DNA of 37,714 nt from Deltaproteobacteria bacterium (GTDB lineage: Bacteria > Myxococcota_A > UBA9160 > UBA6930). Below the pieces are notes generated by a model. The model was not told the origin of the DNA, ran no database searches, and worked only from the letters and a program-made list of their open reading frames with translations. The stretch lies in contig NYZB01000188.1 in the NCBI GenBank assembly GCA_002687015.1, positions 1 through 37,714 on the forward strand, in the 5' to 3' direction. The first letter of the stretch is position 1, and each line of letters starts with the position of its first letter. A program made the position numbers and the translations under genes. Positions 30,266 through 37,714 of this stretch are shown here, in pieces.

Positions 30266-30902
30266 GCAGGAGCCCTCCGCCGGCTTCGGTTTCGAGCCGG
30301 ATCCCCTCTACGCAACACAGGGTGGTTTCGAACCGAGCGATGGGAATGCGAAGAGTGGCGCGGCCAGCTCGGAGGAGCAGCTGCAGGCCGCCTTCGAGAA
30401 GGGCCGCGAGGCGGGTCGAGCCGATCTCCCGTGGCGCGAGGCCGAGGGATTGGAGAGCGCGACGCGCGCTCTCCAGGATGCCGTCGCCCGATTGGCCGAG
30501 CGCAGCGACGAGGTGGCTCGCTCGGGTCGAGCGGCCATTGTCGAGCTGTCGCTCGCGATCGCGCGCCAGCTGGTGGGCCATGCTCTCGAGCTCGACCTAG
30601 ACGCCCTCTCCGCGAGGATCGGAGCGGCGTTGGAGGTCGTCGCGGGCCAGACGCCTCTCGTGCTCGAGCTCGCGCCCGACGACCACGCCGTGGTCCTCGA
30701 AGGCGGTGCGCCGGGCATCGGGCAGATCACGGGAGAGCTGGGCGTGCGCATCGAGGCGAGTGAAGAGCTCACCCTCGGTCAGGCGCGGGTCCGGGGCGGC
30801 GAGAGCCGCGTCGAGCTCGACCTGGATCAAGCCCTCGAACGCATCCGCCAGGAGCTTCTCACCCTGACCAGCACGCGGGATGCCGCCGAGGAGACGGAAT
30901 GA
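30249..30902 (+). CDS. fliH: Flagellar assembly protein FliH
   Basis: 217 residues. The disordered N-terminus is followed by a helical stretch EEQLQAAFEKGREAGRADLP (FliH/YscL type). The C-terminal globular part has VELSLAIARQLVGHALELD, LVLELAPDDHAVVLEG and GVRIEASEELTLGQARVRGG. It regulates the ATPase FliI and tethers it to the C ring. ATG 30249 lies inside fliG (17-base overlap). The stop overlaps the fliI start. The N-terminal region lacks the long GxxxG repeats seen in some homologues. Confidence 0.9.
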   Translation: MTSSFRQEPSAGFGFEPDPLYATQGGFEPSDGNAKSGAASSEEQLQAAFEKGREAGRADLPWREAEGLESATRALQDAVARLAERSDEVARSGRAAIVELSLAIARQLVGHALELDLDALSARIGAALEVVAGQTPLVLELAPDDHAVVLEGGAPGIGQITGELGVRIEASEELTLGQARVRGGESRVELDLDQALERIRQELLTLTSTRDAAEETE

Positions 30903-32326
30903 GCGTCGAAGATCTCCGCGCGGCCGCCGCAGCGCCGGGATTCGGCGCGCTGGATGGCGCCTTCCTGCGAGCCTGCGTAGAACGGGTCGAGGCCCTGCCC
31001 CGCGCGGAGCTGGAGGGCTCCGTGACGGCCGTGGTGGGGACTTCCATCGAGGTCGGTGGCTTGCCCGCCCGGGTGGGTGCGCTCTGCAGCCTCGAGCCTG
31101 CCGGACGCGTTCCCCTGGCAGCCGAGGTCGTAGGCTTCCGCGATGGCCGCACGGTGCTGATGGCCCTGGCCGAGGCCAGCGGGGTCGGGCCCGGCACGCC
31201 GGTGCGCATGCGCCAGGCCCTCTCCTCCGCTCCGCCCGCGAGCGCCTGTCTGGGCCGCATCATCGACGGCCTCGGTCGACCTCTCGACCACGGCCCGCCT
31301 CTGCCGACGACCGGCACTCGCTCGCTCAGCGCCCGGCCCGAGTGCCTCCTCGAGCGCGATCGTATCGATACGCCCCTGGATCTCGGCGTGCGCTCGTTGA
31401 ACGCCATGATGACGGTGGGCCGGGGCGCACGCATCGGCCTCTTCGCCGGCTCCGGAGTCGGCAAGTCGACCCTGCTCGGCCAGATCGCCCGCGCCACGGG
31501 GGCCGACGCGATCGTGGTGGGCCTGGTCGGCGAGCGCGGACGCGAAGTGCGCGAGTTCGTCGAGCGCGATCTGGGCGAGGGTCTCGAACGCGCTGCCGTC
31601 GTCGTCGAGACCAGCGACAAGCCGCCGCTCCTGCGCAAGCGTGCGGCGCTCCTCGCCACGACGATTGCCGAGCAGCTCCGGGATGAGGGGAGACACGTGC
31701 TGCTCCTCATGGACTCGCTCACCCGCTATTGCACGGCGCTCCGCGAGATCGGGCTCGGGGCCGGCGAGCCGCCTGCGACCCGGGGCTTTCCTCCCTCCGT
31801 CTGGGCCGAGCTCCCCAAGCTGGTCGAACGAGCCGGCACCAGTGCGCGTGGCGGCTCGATCACGGGCATCTACACGGTGCTCGTGGAGGGCGACGACATG
31901 AGCGAGCCCGTGGCCGACGCCGCACGGGCCCTGCTCGACGGGCACGTGGTGCTCTCCCGGGAGCTGGCCGAGCGCGGTCACTTTCCGGCGATCGATCCCC
32001 TGGCCAGCGTCTCCCGGGTCATGCCCGACGTGATCCCCGCCGAGACCATGGCGGCAGCCGAGCACGCCCGTTCTCTGCTCGCTTCCTATCGGAACGCCGA
32101 GGACCTGATCGCCATCGGCGCCTACGTCGAGGGCTCGAACGCCGAGATCGACGAAGCGCGCCGCCTTCGCCCGCCGCTGCTCGACTTCCTTCGCCAGGGC
32201 CGCGACGAGTCCGCGAACCTCGAGGAGAGCTGGCAAGAGCTGAGGCAGGCCCTCCAGACACCCGGTGCGTCCGTCGAGCCCACTCCGCTTCGAGCGGCCG
32301 AGCCGGGCGGGGAGGTGGCCACGTGA
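30899..32326 (+). CDS. fliI: Flagellum-specific export ATPase FliI
   Basis: 475 residues. Walker A is AGSGVGKST at 183-191, Walker B VLLLMD at 267-272, and GERGREVREFVERDLGEGL and ETSDKPPLLRKRAA are the family's catalytic and inter-subunit motifs. The C-terminal part has ARGGSITGIYTVLVEGDDM and NAEIDEARRLRPPLLDFLRQ. It powers unfolding and loading of export substrates as a hexamer below the export gate. ATG 30899 overlaps the fliH stop, and its stop overlaps the next start (GTGA). Confidence 0.96.
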   Translation: MSVEDLRAAAAAPGFGALDGAFLRACVERVEALPRAELEGSVTAVVGTSIEVGGLPARVGALCSLEPAGRVPLAAEVVGFRDGRTVLMALAEASGVGPGTPVRMRQALSSAPPASACLGRIIDGLGRPLDHGPPLPTTGTRSLSARPECLLERDRIDTPLDLGVRSLNAMMTVGRGARIGLFAGSGVGKSTLLGQIARATGADAIVVGLVGERGREVREFVERDLGEGLERAAVVVETSDKPPLLRKRAALLATTIAEQLRDEGRHVLLLMDSLTRYCTALREIGLGAGEPPATRGFPPSVWAELPKLVERAGTSARGGSITGIYTVLVEGDDMSEPVADAARALLDGHVVLSRELAERGHFPAIDPLASVSRVMPDVIPAETMAAAEHARSLLASYRNAEDLIAIGAYVEGSNAEIDEARRLRPPLLDFLRQGRDESANLEESWQELRQALQTPGASVEPTPLRAAEPGGEVAT

Positions 32327-33267
32327 AGCCTCGCTTCCGCCTCGCCGCCGTCCTCCGGGTTCGCCGTCACGAGCAGGACCGGGCCTCGGCTGCACTCGCC
32401 GTCTCCGAGCGCGCGTACCGCGAGGCCCTTGCCGCGATCGACCGTGCGCAGGAGCGCGTGGCCGACGCGCGCCGTTTCCACGTCGACCAGCTCTGCCTGA
32501 GTCTCGGGGCTCCAGCCCTGAGGGCGGCTGCCTCCGGGGTGGCCTGGCTGGAGAGCCAGGTCGAGGGGGCGCGCGAGCGCGAAGAAGGGGCGCGGCGCCA
32601 GGTTGCCGAGCATCGCTCCGAGCTGCTCGCCGCCCGCCAGCGGGTTCGAGCACTGGAGCAGCTGGAACGAGTTCATGCCCGGCGTGTTCGAGCCGAGCAG
32701 GACCGGCGTGAGCAACGAGTTCTCGATGAGGCCGGCGCGCACGGCTTCCGACGCAGGGCCCGCGCCCTCGCCTGTGCATGGCTCTGGCTGGGGCCCCTCC
32801 TCCTGGGCACGCCCCTTCGCGCGGAGGAGCCCGCGACCGCAGAAGACTACGGCGTGACGCCTCTCCTGACGGAGATCCGCGCCCGGCAGGCCGCGCTCGA
32901 CGATCGCGAGCGCAGCCTCGACGATCGCGAACGCAGCATCGAGGCCCTCGAAGCGGCGGCCACCGAGAGCCTGGCCGAGCTGGAGCGCATCGCGCGCACG
33001 GTCGAGGAGCGCATCGAAGCGTGGGAGGCCGACAACGGCGACTCGGTGCGCAAGCTCGCGAAGATCTACTCGGCGATGGCTCCAGGTCGGGCCGCCCAGC
33101 TCCTCGAGGAGCTGGAGGTGGGCTTGGCGACACAGATCGTCGCGAAGATGAAGGACAAGAAGTCGGCAGCCGTGCTGGCACAGCTCTCGGAAGACCGCGC
33201 CCTCGACATGTCTCGCCGCGTGGCCCACCCGCTCGCAATGGAGCCCGCGTCGCCCAGCGCGAACTAG
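32323..33267 (+). CDS. fliJ: FliJ-MotE fusion protein
   Basis: 314 residues in one uninterrupted frame. Residues 1-140 are FliJ: KPRFRLAAVLRVRRHEQDRA at the start and a long antiparallel coiled coil to EQRVLDEAGAHG. Residues 143-167 are RRRARALACAWLWLGPLLLG then TPLRA, a signal-peptide-like or membrane helix. Residues 168-314 match MotE/MgtE-N-like flagellar proteins: a coiled coil with the repeat DDRERSL-DDRERSI, then KIYSAMAPGRAAQLLEELEV and QIVAKMKDKKSAAVLAQLSE. In related operons these are two genes. No ATG, GTG or TTG stands in frame at the junction, so separate translation of the second part is not obvious. Topology would be N-terminus inside, C-terminus periplasmic. GTG 32323 overlaps the fliI stop. 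Confidence 0.88.
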   Translation: MKPRFRLAAVLRVRRHEQDRASAALAVSERAYREALAAIDRAQERVADARRFHVDQLCLSLGAPALRAAASGVAWLESQVEGAREREEGARRQVAEHRSELLAARQRVRALEQLERVHARRVRAEQDRREQRVLDEAGAHGFRRRARALACAWLWLGPLLLGTPLRAEEPATAEDYGVTPLLTEIRARQAALDDRERSLDDRERSIEALEAAATESLAELERIARTVEERIEAWEADNGDSVRKLAKIYSAMAPGRAAQLLEELEVGLATQIVAKMKDKKSAAVLAQLSEDRALDMSRRVAHPLAMEPASPSAN

Positions 33268-33277
33268 GAAGGACCCC

Positions 33278-34660
33278 ATGAACGTACAAGCCGTACCGAT
33301 CGACGTCGCCGAAGCCCCCGCCGAGGCGCATGGCTCCGGTGAGGCGGGCGAAGGGAGCGTCGACTCCGTCTTCGCGGGCCTGCTCTCCGACGAGATGGCC
33401 GGCGATGGGGACGAAGAGCTGGCGCAGGAGGGTGAACCCGAGGAGCTGTCCGGCGATCTGGTCGCGGCCGAGGAGCAGGAGCCGGGAGCCCAGCACGCCT
33501 ACGGCAACTTCGTCTTCCAGCACTTCGCCCAGGCCCTCATCACCCTCCTCAAGGGGGTGAGCGCCTCCGATCTTGCGGAACAGGCCGAGGCCGCCGAGCA
33601 GAGCGCAGCTCTGCCGACCGAGCCTGTGGACGCGGAGGCCTCGAGCCTGGAAGAGGCCGTCGCCGAGGCGATCGCCGTCCCGCAGGAGCAGCCCGAAGCC
33701 GAGCTCGAGGCGCAGGCGCAGAGCGGCGAGGGCGTGCCGATGGCCGACGCGCCGGAGGCGGCAGAGCCCTCGTCAACCGAGCTTGCCATGGCCCACGCGC
33801 CGCTCGAGGGAGCGCGGAGCGGCGAGCCCGCACCCGCACGAATCGCAGAGCCTGGATCCGCCCGGAGCGATACCGCTCTCGCGACCGAGGGTCGAGTCGC
33901 AGCCTCTGCCGCGGGGCACCAGGCAGGCCCGGGAGGCGATCTGGGCGACCAGGGGAACGCATCCGGGCAGAACGCACTCATGCGCGAAGCCTTGGCATCG
34001 GATCGCGAGCCGGGTCTCCCGCCGACGGTGGGCCGATCCGCTGAGTTCGAGACCCATCTGGAGGGTCGCCTCCAGGCGCCCACGACATCGAACGCACCCC
34101 AGCCCGAGCCCGTTGCGGTCGATTCGACCCTCGCGACACCCGGTGTGGCCGCGCCCGCAGCCAATGCTGCCCCGACGACCTCGACGGCCGTCGGCGCACC
34201 CGAGGAGGCTCTGCCGGTCCAGGTCGAGTGGCTGGCGGCTCGCGGCGGAGGCAACGCCCGCTTCCAGCTGCACCCGCCCAACCTGGGCGAGGTCAACCTC
34301 TCGGTCACCGTGCGCGGATCGGCCGTCGACATCGTGATCCAGGTCCAGGACCAGGCCGCCCAGCTCGTCGCGCAGACCCGCGACCTCCTGGCACAGGGCC
34401 TGGGCACCCGGGATCTGCACATCGATCAGTTCGAGGTGCGCACGGCCCAGACCGATCTCGGGACCAGCGACGGCTCACCCCGCGACGAGACCGCGGAGCA
34501 TACCGGGACCGGCGCGTCGACGGGGGAATCCGGTGATCGCAGCGAGCCCGGTGAAGGCGAGAGCCCGCTGGTCTCCGATCTTCCGCCCGAAGTCGCGGAT
34601 CTGACGATGCGCGAAGAGCTTCGCGTGGACACCACGACCAACGTAGATCTCAAGGTCTGA
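33278..34660 (+). CDS. fliK: Flagellar hook-length control protein FliK
   Basis: 460 residues. The first 300 are Ala/Glu/Pro-rich, acidic and low-complexity, as is usual for the FliK ruler. The C-terminal hook-length domain has VEWLAARGGGNARFQLHPPN then LGEVNLSVTVRGSAVDIVIQ and QLVAQTRDLLAQGLGTRDLH. It measures hook length and switches export specificity through FlhB. ATG 33278 follows AGGAAGGA, 10 bases after the FliJ-MotE stop. flgD begins 9 bases after its own stop. Confidence 0.93.
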   Translation: MNVQAVPIDVAEAPAEAHGSGEAGEGSVDSVFAGLLSDEMAGDGDEELAQEGEPEELSGDLVAAEEQEPGAQHAYGNFVFQHFAQALITLLKGVSASDLAEQAEAAEQSAALPTEPVDAEASSLEEAVAEAIAVPQEQPEAELEAQAQSGEGVPMADAPEAAEPSSTELAMAHAPLEGARSGEPAPARIAEPGSARSDTALATEGRVAASAAGHQAGPGGDLGDQGNASGQNALMREALASDREPGLPPTVGRSAEFETHLEGRLQAPTTSNAPQPEPVAVDSTLATPGVAAPAANAAPTTSTAVGAPEEALPVQVEWLAARGGGNARFQLHPPNLGEVNLSVTVRGSAVDIVIQVQDQAAQLVAQTRDLLAQGLGTRDLHIDQFEVRTAQTDLGTSDGSPRDETAEHTGTGASTGESGDRSEPGEGESPLVSDLPPEVADLTMREELRVDTTTNVDLKV

Positions 34661-34669
34661 GGAGCTTCC

Positions 34670-35317
34670 ATGATCTCGACGGACGTCATCACGGCGAACT
34701 CGTCCTCGGCCATCACCGGCTCGAGCGACGCAAGCGGGGAGCTGGGTCGGCAGGACTTCCTGACGATGCTGATCGCGCAGCTCGAGAACCAGGATCCCCT
34801 CAATCCGCAAGAAGGCACGGAGTTCACGGCGCAGCTCGCGCAGTTCTCGAGCCTCGAGCAGCTCCTGGGGATGCGCGAGTCGATCGACGCGCTCGCGGCC
34901 GTGCAGAGCCAGGCGCAGACTCTCGGTGCCGCCGGACTGATCGGCAAGAAGGTGCTGGTGCGAGGCAATGAGTTCGAGATCGACGCCAATGCGGCCGAGC
35001 TTCCCAAGCTCTCCTTCGAGCTCTCCGAGCCTGCTCAGATCCAGAGCATCGAGCTGATCGGTGAGAACGGCGCAACGGCCGCGATGATCTCGGACGTGGG
35101 TCTCAAGCCCTCCGGCATCACCGAGATCGACTGGAACGAGTTCGACGTCACGCCGGGCCCGGGTCTCTACCGGCTGCGGCTGAACCAGCTCACCGACGAC
35201 GTCGCGCCCCAGGCCCTGGTCGAGAGCCGGGTGACGGGGACGGCGATCCAGGACGGCATCCTCTACCTCGGCCGCGCACAGGCGAACCTGGCCGACGTCC
35301 GGGAGGTGCGGGAATGA
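34670..35317 (+). CDS. flgD: Flagellar hook capping protein FlgD
   Basis: 215 residues. LGRQDFLTMLIAQLENQDPL then NPQEGTEFTAQLAQFSSLEQ is the conserved FlgD export and cap region. The middle has LIGKKVLVRGNEFEID and a Tudor/Fn3-like beta part with PGPGLYRLRLNQL and ALVESRVTGTAIQDGILYLG. FlgD caps the growing hook and is later replaced. ATG 34670 is preceded by GAGGAGC. Its stop overlaps the next small gene by 4 bases. Confidence 0.95.
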   Translation: MISTDVITANSSSAITGSSDASGELGRQDFLTMLIAQLENQDPLNPQEGTEFTAQLAQFSSLEQLLGMRESIDALAAVQSQAQTLGAAGLIGKKVLVRGNEFEIDANAAELPKLSFELSEPAQIQSIELIGENGATAAMISDVGLKPSGITEIDWNEFDVTPGPGLYRLRLNQLTDDVAPQALVESRVTGTAIQDGILYLGRAQANLADVREVRE

Positions 35318-35496
35318 GCCTCCCGATCCTCTGGGCCCGGATCCGACTCCGCATGGCCGACTGGCTGCGCTGCGGGTCGTCTCCGGGCTTCCACTCCGTT
35401 CTCAAGGAGACCGTCGCCGAGCAGCGGCGCAGCTCCTTCCACTCCGCCTCCGATGAGTTCGAAGGCGCATTCGTCAACCCCCAGTCCCAGAACTAG
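35314..35496 (+). CDS. Small protein between flgD and flgE, possible remnant of a flagellar operon protein
   Basis: 60 residues. It fills the place where many deltaproteobacterial and Firmicute operons carry the conserved flagellar operon protein TIGR02530. Residues around GFHSVLKETVAEQ resemble the entry of that family (GFxxVLKExxxxQ). The conserved continuation FSxHAxxRLxxR and the long C-terminal half are absent. ATG 35314 overlaps the flgD stop, so it is translated if flgD is. It may be a shortened or eroded copy; the similarity is short and uncertain. Confidence 0.55.
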   Translation: MSLPILWARIRLRMADWLRCGSSPGFHSVLKETVAEQRRSSFHSASDEFEGAFVNPQSQN

Positions 35497-35505
35497 CGAG
35501 GAACC

Positions 35506-36810
35506 ATGTCCCTTTCAAATGCTCTCTTCAGTAGTGTCACCGGCCTCGAAACCAGCTCGACCGCGATCTCCGTGATCGGCGAGAACATCGCGAACGTCAA
35601 CACGCCCGGCTTCAAGCAGCGGCGCGTCGAGTTCTCCGACATCCTGGGCCAGGCCCTCGGAACCGGCGGCAGCTTCTCCCAGACCGGATCGGGTGCCCGC
35701 GTCGCGCGGATCATCCGCGTGGACGGTCAGGGCAGCTTCGAATCCAGCGAGCGGGCCACGGACATGGCCATCGAGGGTCAGGGCTTCTTCATGCTCGACG
35801 ATCCGATCGGTGGCCGGCGTTACACACGCGCCGGACTCTTCGGATTCGACAACCAGGGCTATCTGGTGGACAAGGAGGGCCTCAACGTCCAGGGGTTCAC
35901 GATCGATCCGCTGACCGGGACCTCCACCGGGCAGGTGACGGACATCCGGTTGATTCCGGGCATCGCGGCTCCCCAGGTCTCTTCGCTCGTGGACATGTCG
36001 CTGAACCTGGACGCCGACCCGACGAGCGCGCCCCCGACCGCGCCCTTCGCGCCGGCCACCGCCCAGGCCACCTCGAACTTCCAGCAGTCGGTGACCCTCT
36101 TCGATTCCCTGGGGGCCCCGCACTCGGCGACGATCTTCTTCAGCAAGACCGCGACCGCCAACACCTGGAACTGGAACGCGGCCCTGGATCCCTCGGATAC
36201 GACCACTCCGCCGGCCGCACCGGCCGATCCCTACGTCGTGATCGGCGGCGGCAATCTCACCTTCGACACGTCGGGCAACCTGACCGGATTGACGGGCAAT
36301 CCGGTCATCTTCAACTTCTCCGGTGGCGCGGCGGCGGGCCAGGCGGTGACCTTCAACTTCGGCCCGGTCGCTGGCGTGGGCACGGGCGAGCCGACCACGC
36401 AGTTTGCCGAGCAGTCGGCGGTCAACTCGATCACCCAGGATGGCTTCGCCCCGGGAGCCTTGCAGGCGATCACCATCGACACGGATGGCGTGATGGTCGG
36501 CAGCTTCTCGAACGGAGAGACGCGCAATCTCTCGCAGCTCGCCCTGGCCCAGTTCCCGAACGTCGAGGGCATGGCCTCGACCGGCAACAACAACCTGCTC
36601 GAGACCCGGGCCTCGGGGCAGCCGCTGGTCGGCAACCCGCGCAGTGGCCAGTTCGGCGCCATTCGCGCCAACAACTTCGAGCAGTCCAACGTGGACCTCG
36701 CCGACCAGTTCGTGAGGTTGATCATCAACCAGCGGGCCTTCCAGGCGAACACCCGGACCGTCTCGGTGACCAACGAGCTGATGGCCAACGTGGTGCAGCT
36801 CGGCCAGTAA
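35506..36810 (+). CDS. flgE: Flagellar hook protein FlgE
   Basis: 434 residues, normal hook-protein length. SNALFSSVTGLETSSTAISV then IGENIANVNTPGFKQ is the N-terminal D0 motif; ERATDMAIEGQGFFMLDDPI and RRYTRAGLFGFDNQGYLVDK follow. The C-terminus has NNFEQSNVDLADQFVRLIIN then QRAFQANTRTVSVTNELM. It polymerises to the universal joint. The variable central region is Thr/Pro-rich. ATG 35506 follows GCGAGGA. It is the last gene before a strong terminator. Confidence 0.96.
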   Translation: MSLSNALFSSVTGLETSSTAISVIGENIANVNTPGFKQRRVEFSDILGQALGTGGSFSQTGSGARVARIIRVDGQGSFESSERATDMAIEGQGFFMLDDPIGGRRYTRAGLFGFDNQGYLVDKEGLNVQGFTIDPLTGTSTGQVTDIRLIPGIAAPQVSSLVDMSLNLDADPTSAPPTAPFAPATAQATSNFQQSVTLFDSLGAPHSATIFFSKTATANTWNWNAALDPSDTTTPPAAPADPYVVIGGGNLTFDTSGNLTGLTGNPVIFNFSGGAAAGQAVTFNFGPVAGVGTGEPTTQFAEQSAVNSITQDGFAPGALQAITIDTDGVMVGSFSNGETRNLSQLALAQFPNVEGMASTGNNNLLETRASGQPLVGNPRSGQFGAIRANNFEQSNVDLADQFVRLIINQRAFQANTRTVSVTNELMANVVQLGQ

Positions 36811-36834
36811 GCCTCCGGATGAATTGAGGTATTC

Positions 36835-36872
36835 GAAGCCCCCGGGGAGCGGATTCCCCGGGGGCTTCCTTT
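36835..36872 (+). terminator. Rho-independent terminator of the flagellar operon
   Basis: Perfect 14-bp stem, GAAGCCCCCGGGGA (36835-36848) with TCCCCGGGGGCTTC (36855-36868), 6-base loop, then CTTTC. It lies 25 bases after the flgE stop. The strength of the stem makes it the clear end of the 10-kb transcript. Confidence 0.85.
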
Positions 36873-36934
36873 CATCGTGAACGGATCGATTTCAGCTCAA
36901 GTGCAAAGGGGGATGGGTCGAGAAGCATGATCGA

Positions 36935-36970
36935 GTCCCCACGGCCGGGGACACCCCCCGGTTTGGGGAC
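36935..36970 (+). promoter_or_regulatory. Alternative hairpins ahead of the poly-C gene
   Basis: GTCCCC at 36935-36940 can pair with GGGGAC at 36947-36952 or with a second GGGGAC at 36965-36970; both cannot form together. They end 13 bases before the ATG at 36984. A regulatory role is only a possibility; GC-rich DNA forms such pairs by chance. Confidence 0.3.
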
Positions 36971-36983
36971 GGAGTCGTCACGG

Positions 36984-37617
36984 ATGCCGGTATCCCCCCC
37001 CCACAGGACCTGCGCGAGCTGAATCCATCGACGCGATCCCCCGCGTCGATGTCGATCTCCGTTCGCCCTCCGCCGAAGCCCAGAGGCGCCATGCGCCCCG
37101 GAAGGCGGCCCAGGTCTCGATCTCGCTCGCCGGTCGCGAAGCCCTCACGCGCAGCGAGACGGCGGGTCGAGCCCTCGACTCGGCCGCCAGGGAGCTGGGC
37201 CTCTCGGATTCGAGGGCCGCAGAGGCCGGCCGCGACGACTTCCAGGACCGGTTCGGCTCCCCCAAGGACTTCTCCAGCGAGGCCACGGCACAGCGGATCC
37301 ACGACGGGATCATCACCTATCTGTATGGCGCCTTCCGGCTCGAGAACCCGGACTCGAGCCGCGAGCAGATGGAGAAGTTCGTGGACGCCTCGCTGCGTGG
37401 TCTCGACCGCGGGCTACGGGACGCCGCGAACCTGCTCGTGGCTTTCGGCGCCCGCCGAGACCAGGTTGCGGCCGAGCGGGCGGAGACCTTCCGCCAGGTG
37501 CGGGACAAGGTGACCGAGTTCGCCGAGCAGCAGATCGAGGAGGCCGGGCGCCAGCGCAGCGACCACCAGATCAACCTGCCCGAGCTCGACCTCCTGGGCA
37601 CCAAGGACTCGGACTAG
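36984..37617 (+). CDS. DUF5610-like protein, start in another frame across a C9 tract
   Basis: The downstream frame, open from 36931, encodes LTRSETAGRALDSAARELGL, FSSEATAQRIHDGIITYLYG, MEKFVDASLRGLDRGLRDAA and VRDKVTEFAEQQIEEAG. This fits DUF5610 domains, which often sit near flagellar genes. No ATG, GTG or TTG exists in that frame before 37369, which would cut the domain in two. ATG 36984 lies in the neighbouring frame, and a run of nine C at 36994-37002 separates them. With eight C the reading would be continuous. As written, translation from 36984 stops at 37022. Either the run is miscounted, or the gene is off by slippage. Last gene in the window. Confidence 0.65.
36994..37002 (+). repeat. 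Nine-C homopolymer tract
   Basis: Nine consecutive C four codons after ATG 36984. Loss of one base would join the start to the DUF5610-like frame. Such tracts are known as phase-variation switches in other bacteria, and are also a common place for sequencing error. Confidence 0.9.
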
Positions 37618-37714
37618 AGCCCACCTGCCCTTCCGGTCCTTTCTCCTCTGGCGGGGGCCGCTTCGCTCCTCCTCTTGGGATCGCGGGGCGGCGGGCACCC
37701 TACGCTCATGGCTC
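37618..37714. other. Window end, no complete gene
   Basis: The last 97 bases hold no recognisable gene. ATG at 37708 may begin the next gene, but only two codons are visible. No hairpin with a T-run is seen. Confidence 0.4.

Noticed and set aside
36890-36930. Sigma-28-like TCAAG...GTCGAGAA before the DUF5610-like gene
   Set aside because: Two mismatches in the -10 part and a 16-base spacer, so the match is no better than chance.
1-37714. New defence, toxin or mobile system
   Set aside because: No CRISPR repeats, transposase, integrase, restriction genes, toxin-antitoxin pairs or tRNA-flanked islands were seen. The unusual items are fusions and truncations of known families.

Overview
This is a 37.7-kb stretch of a high-GC chromosome. 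It carries no rRNA, tRNA, CRISPR or insertion sequence that I can see. The gene content is a flgB-to-flgE flagellar operon behind a sigma-54 promoter, TPR-tailed alkaline-phosphatase-superfamily lipoproteins, PilZ/GGDEF proteins, a deazaflavin-type nitroreductase with an LLM oxidoreductase, and many small detoxification enzymes. It fits a deltaproteobacterial or Myxococcota-like Gram-negative lineage. That placement is inference from gene content only.

Region 1 (1-13.4 kb) is a dense, mostly plus-strand run of small housekeeping and detoxification genes: a frameshifted methyltransferase, VOC, HAD, NADAR, two glutathione transferases, GFA (CENP-V-like) proteins, DUF2867, a DDN-PPOX-LLM redox operon, GNAT acetyltransferases, lipoproteins, a signal peptidase II, a RidA-like protein, DUF2164/DUF1145 and a lysoplasmalogenase. 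Several of these genes are broken, chimeric or reduced to stubs.

Region 2 (13.3-16.5 kb) is a minus-strand pair, an enolase-superfamily dehydratase and a GMC oxidoreductase. The pair is bracketed by two direct copies, about 74 bp long, of the 5' end of a GNAT gene. Region 3 (16.5-24.2 kb) holds a GFA protein, an O6-alkylguanine methyltransferase, small membrane proteins, DJ-1, GrpB, a PilZ protein, a DUF457 membrane protein and a PilZ/CBS-GGDEF cyclic-di-GMP operon. That operon abuts a decapitated sigma-54 activator.

Region 4 (24.3-37.6 kb) is a sulfatase-fold lipoprotein divergent from the flagellar operon flgB-flgC-fliE-fliF-fliG-fliH-fliI-fliJ-fliK-flgD-(small gene)-flgE. The operon is driven by a near-perfect -24/-12 promoter and closed by a strong hairpin terminator. 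A DUF5610-like gene with a nine-C tract at its start follows. The genes build, in order, the rod, MS ring, switch, export ATPase apparatus, hook-length control and hook.

The most unusual items are a single reading frame joining FliJ to a MotE-like periplasmic domain through an internal signal-like helix, the head-to-head truncation of a PilZ gene and a sigma-54 activator, a RidA/VOC chimera, a possible poly-C contingency tract, and a set of apparently leaderless promoters. I saw no new defence or mobile system. Nine loci look truncated, fused or frameshifted, so either this genome decays by small deletions or the assembly contains errors; this should be settled first.
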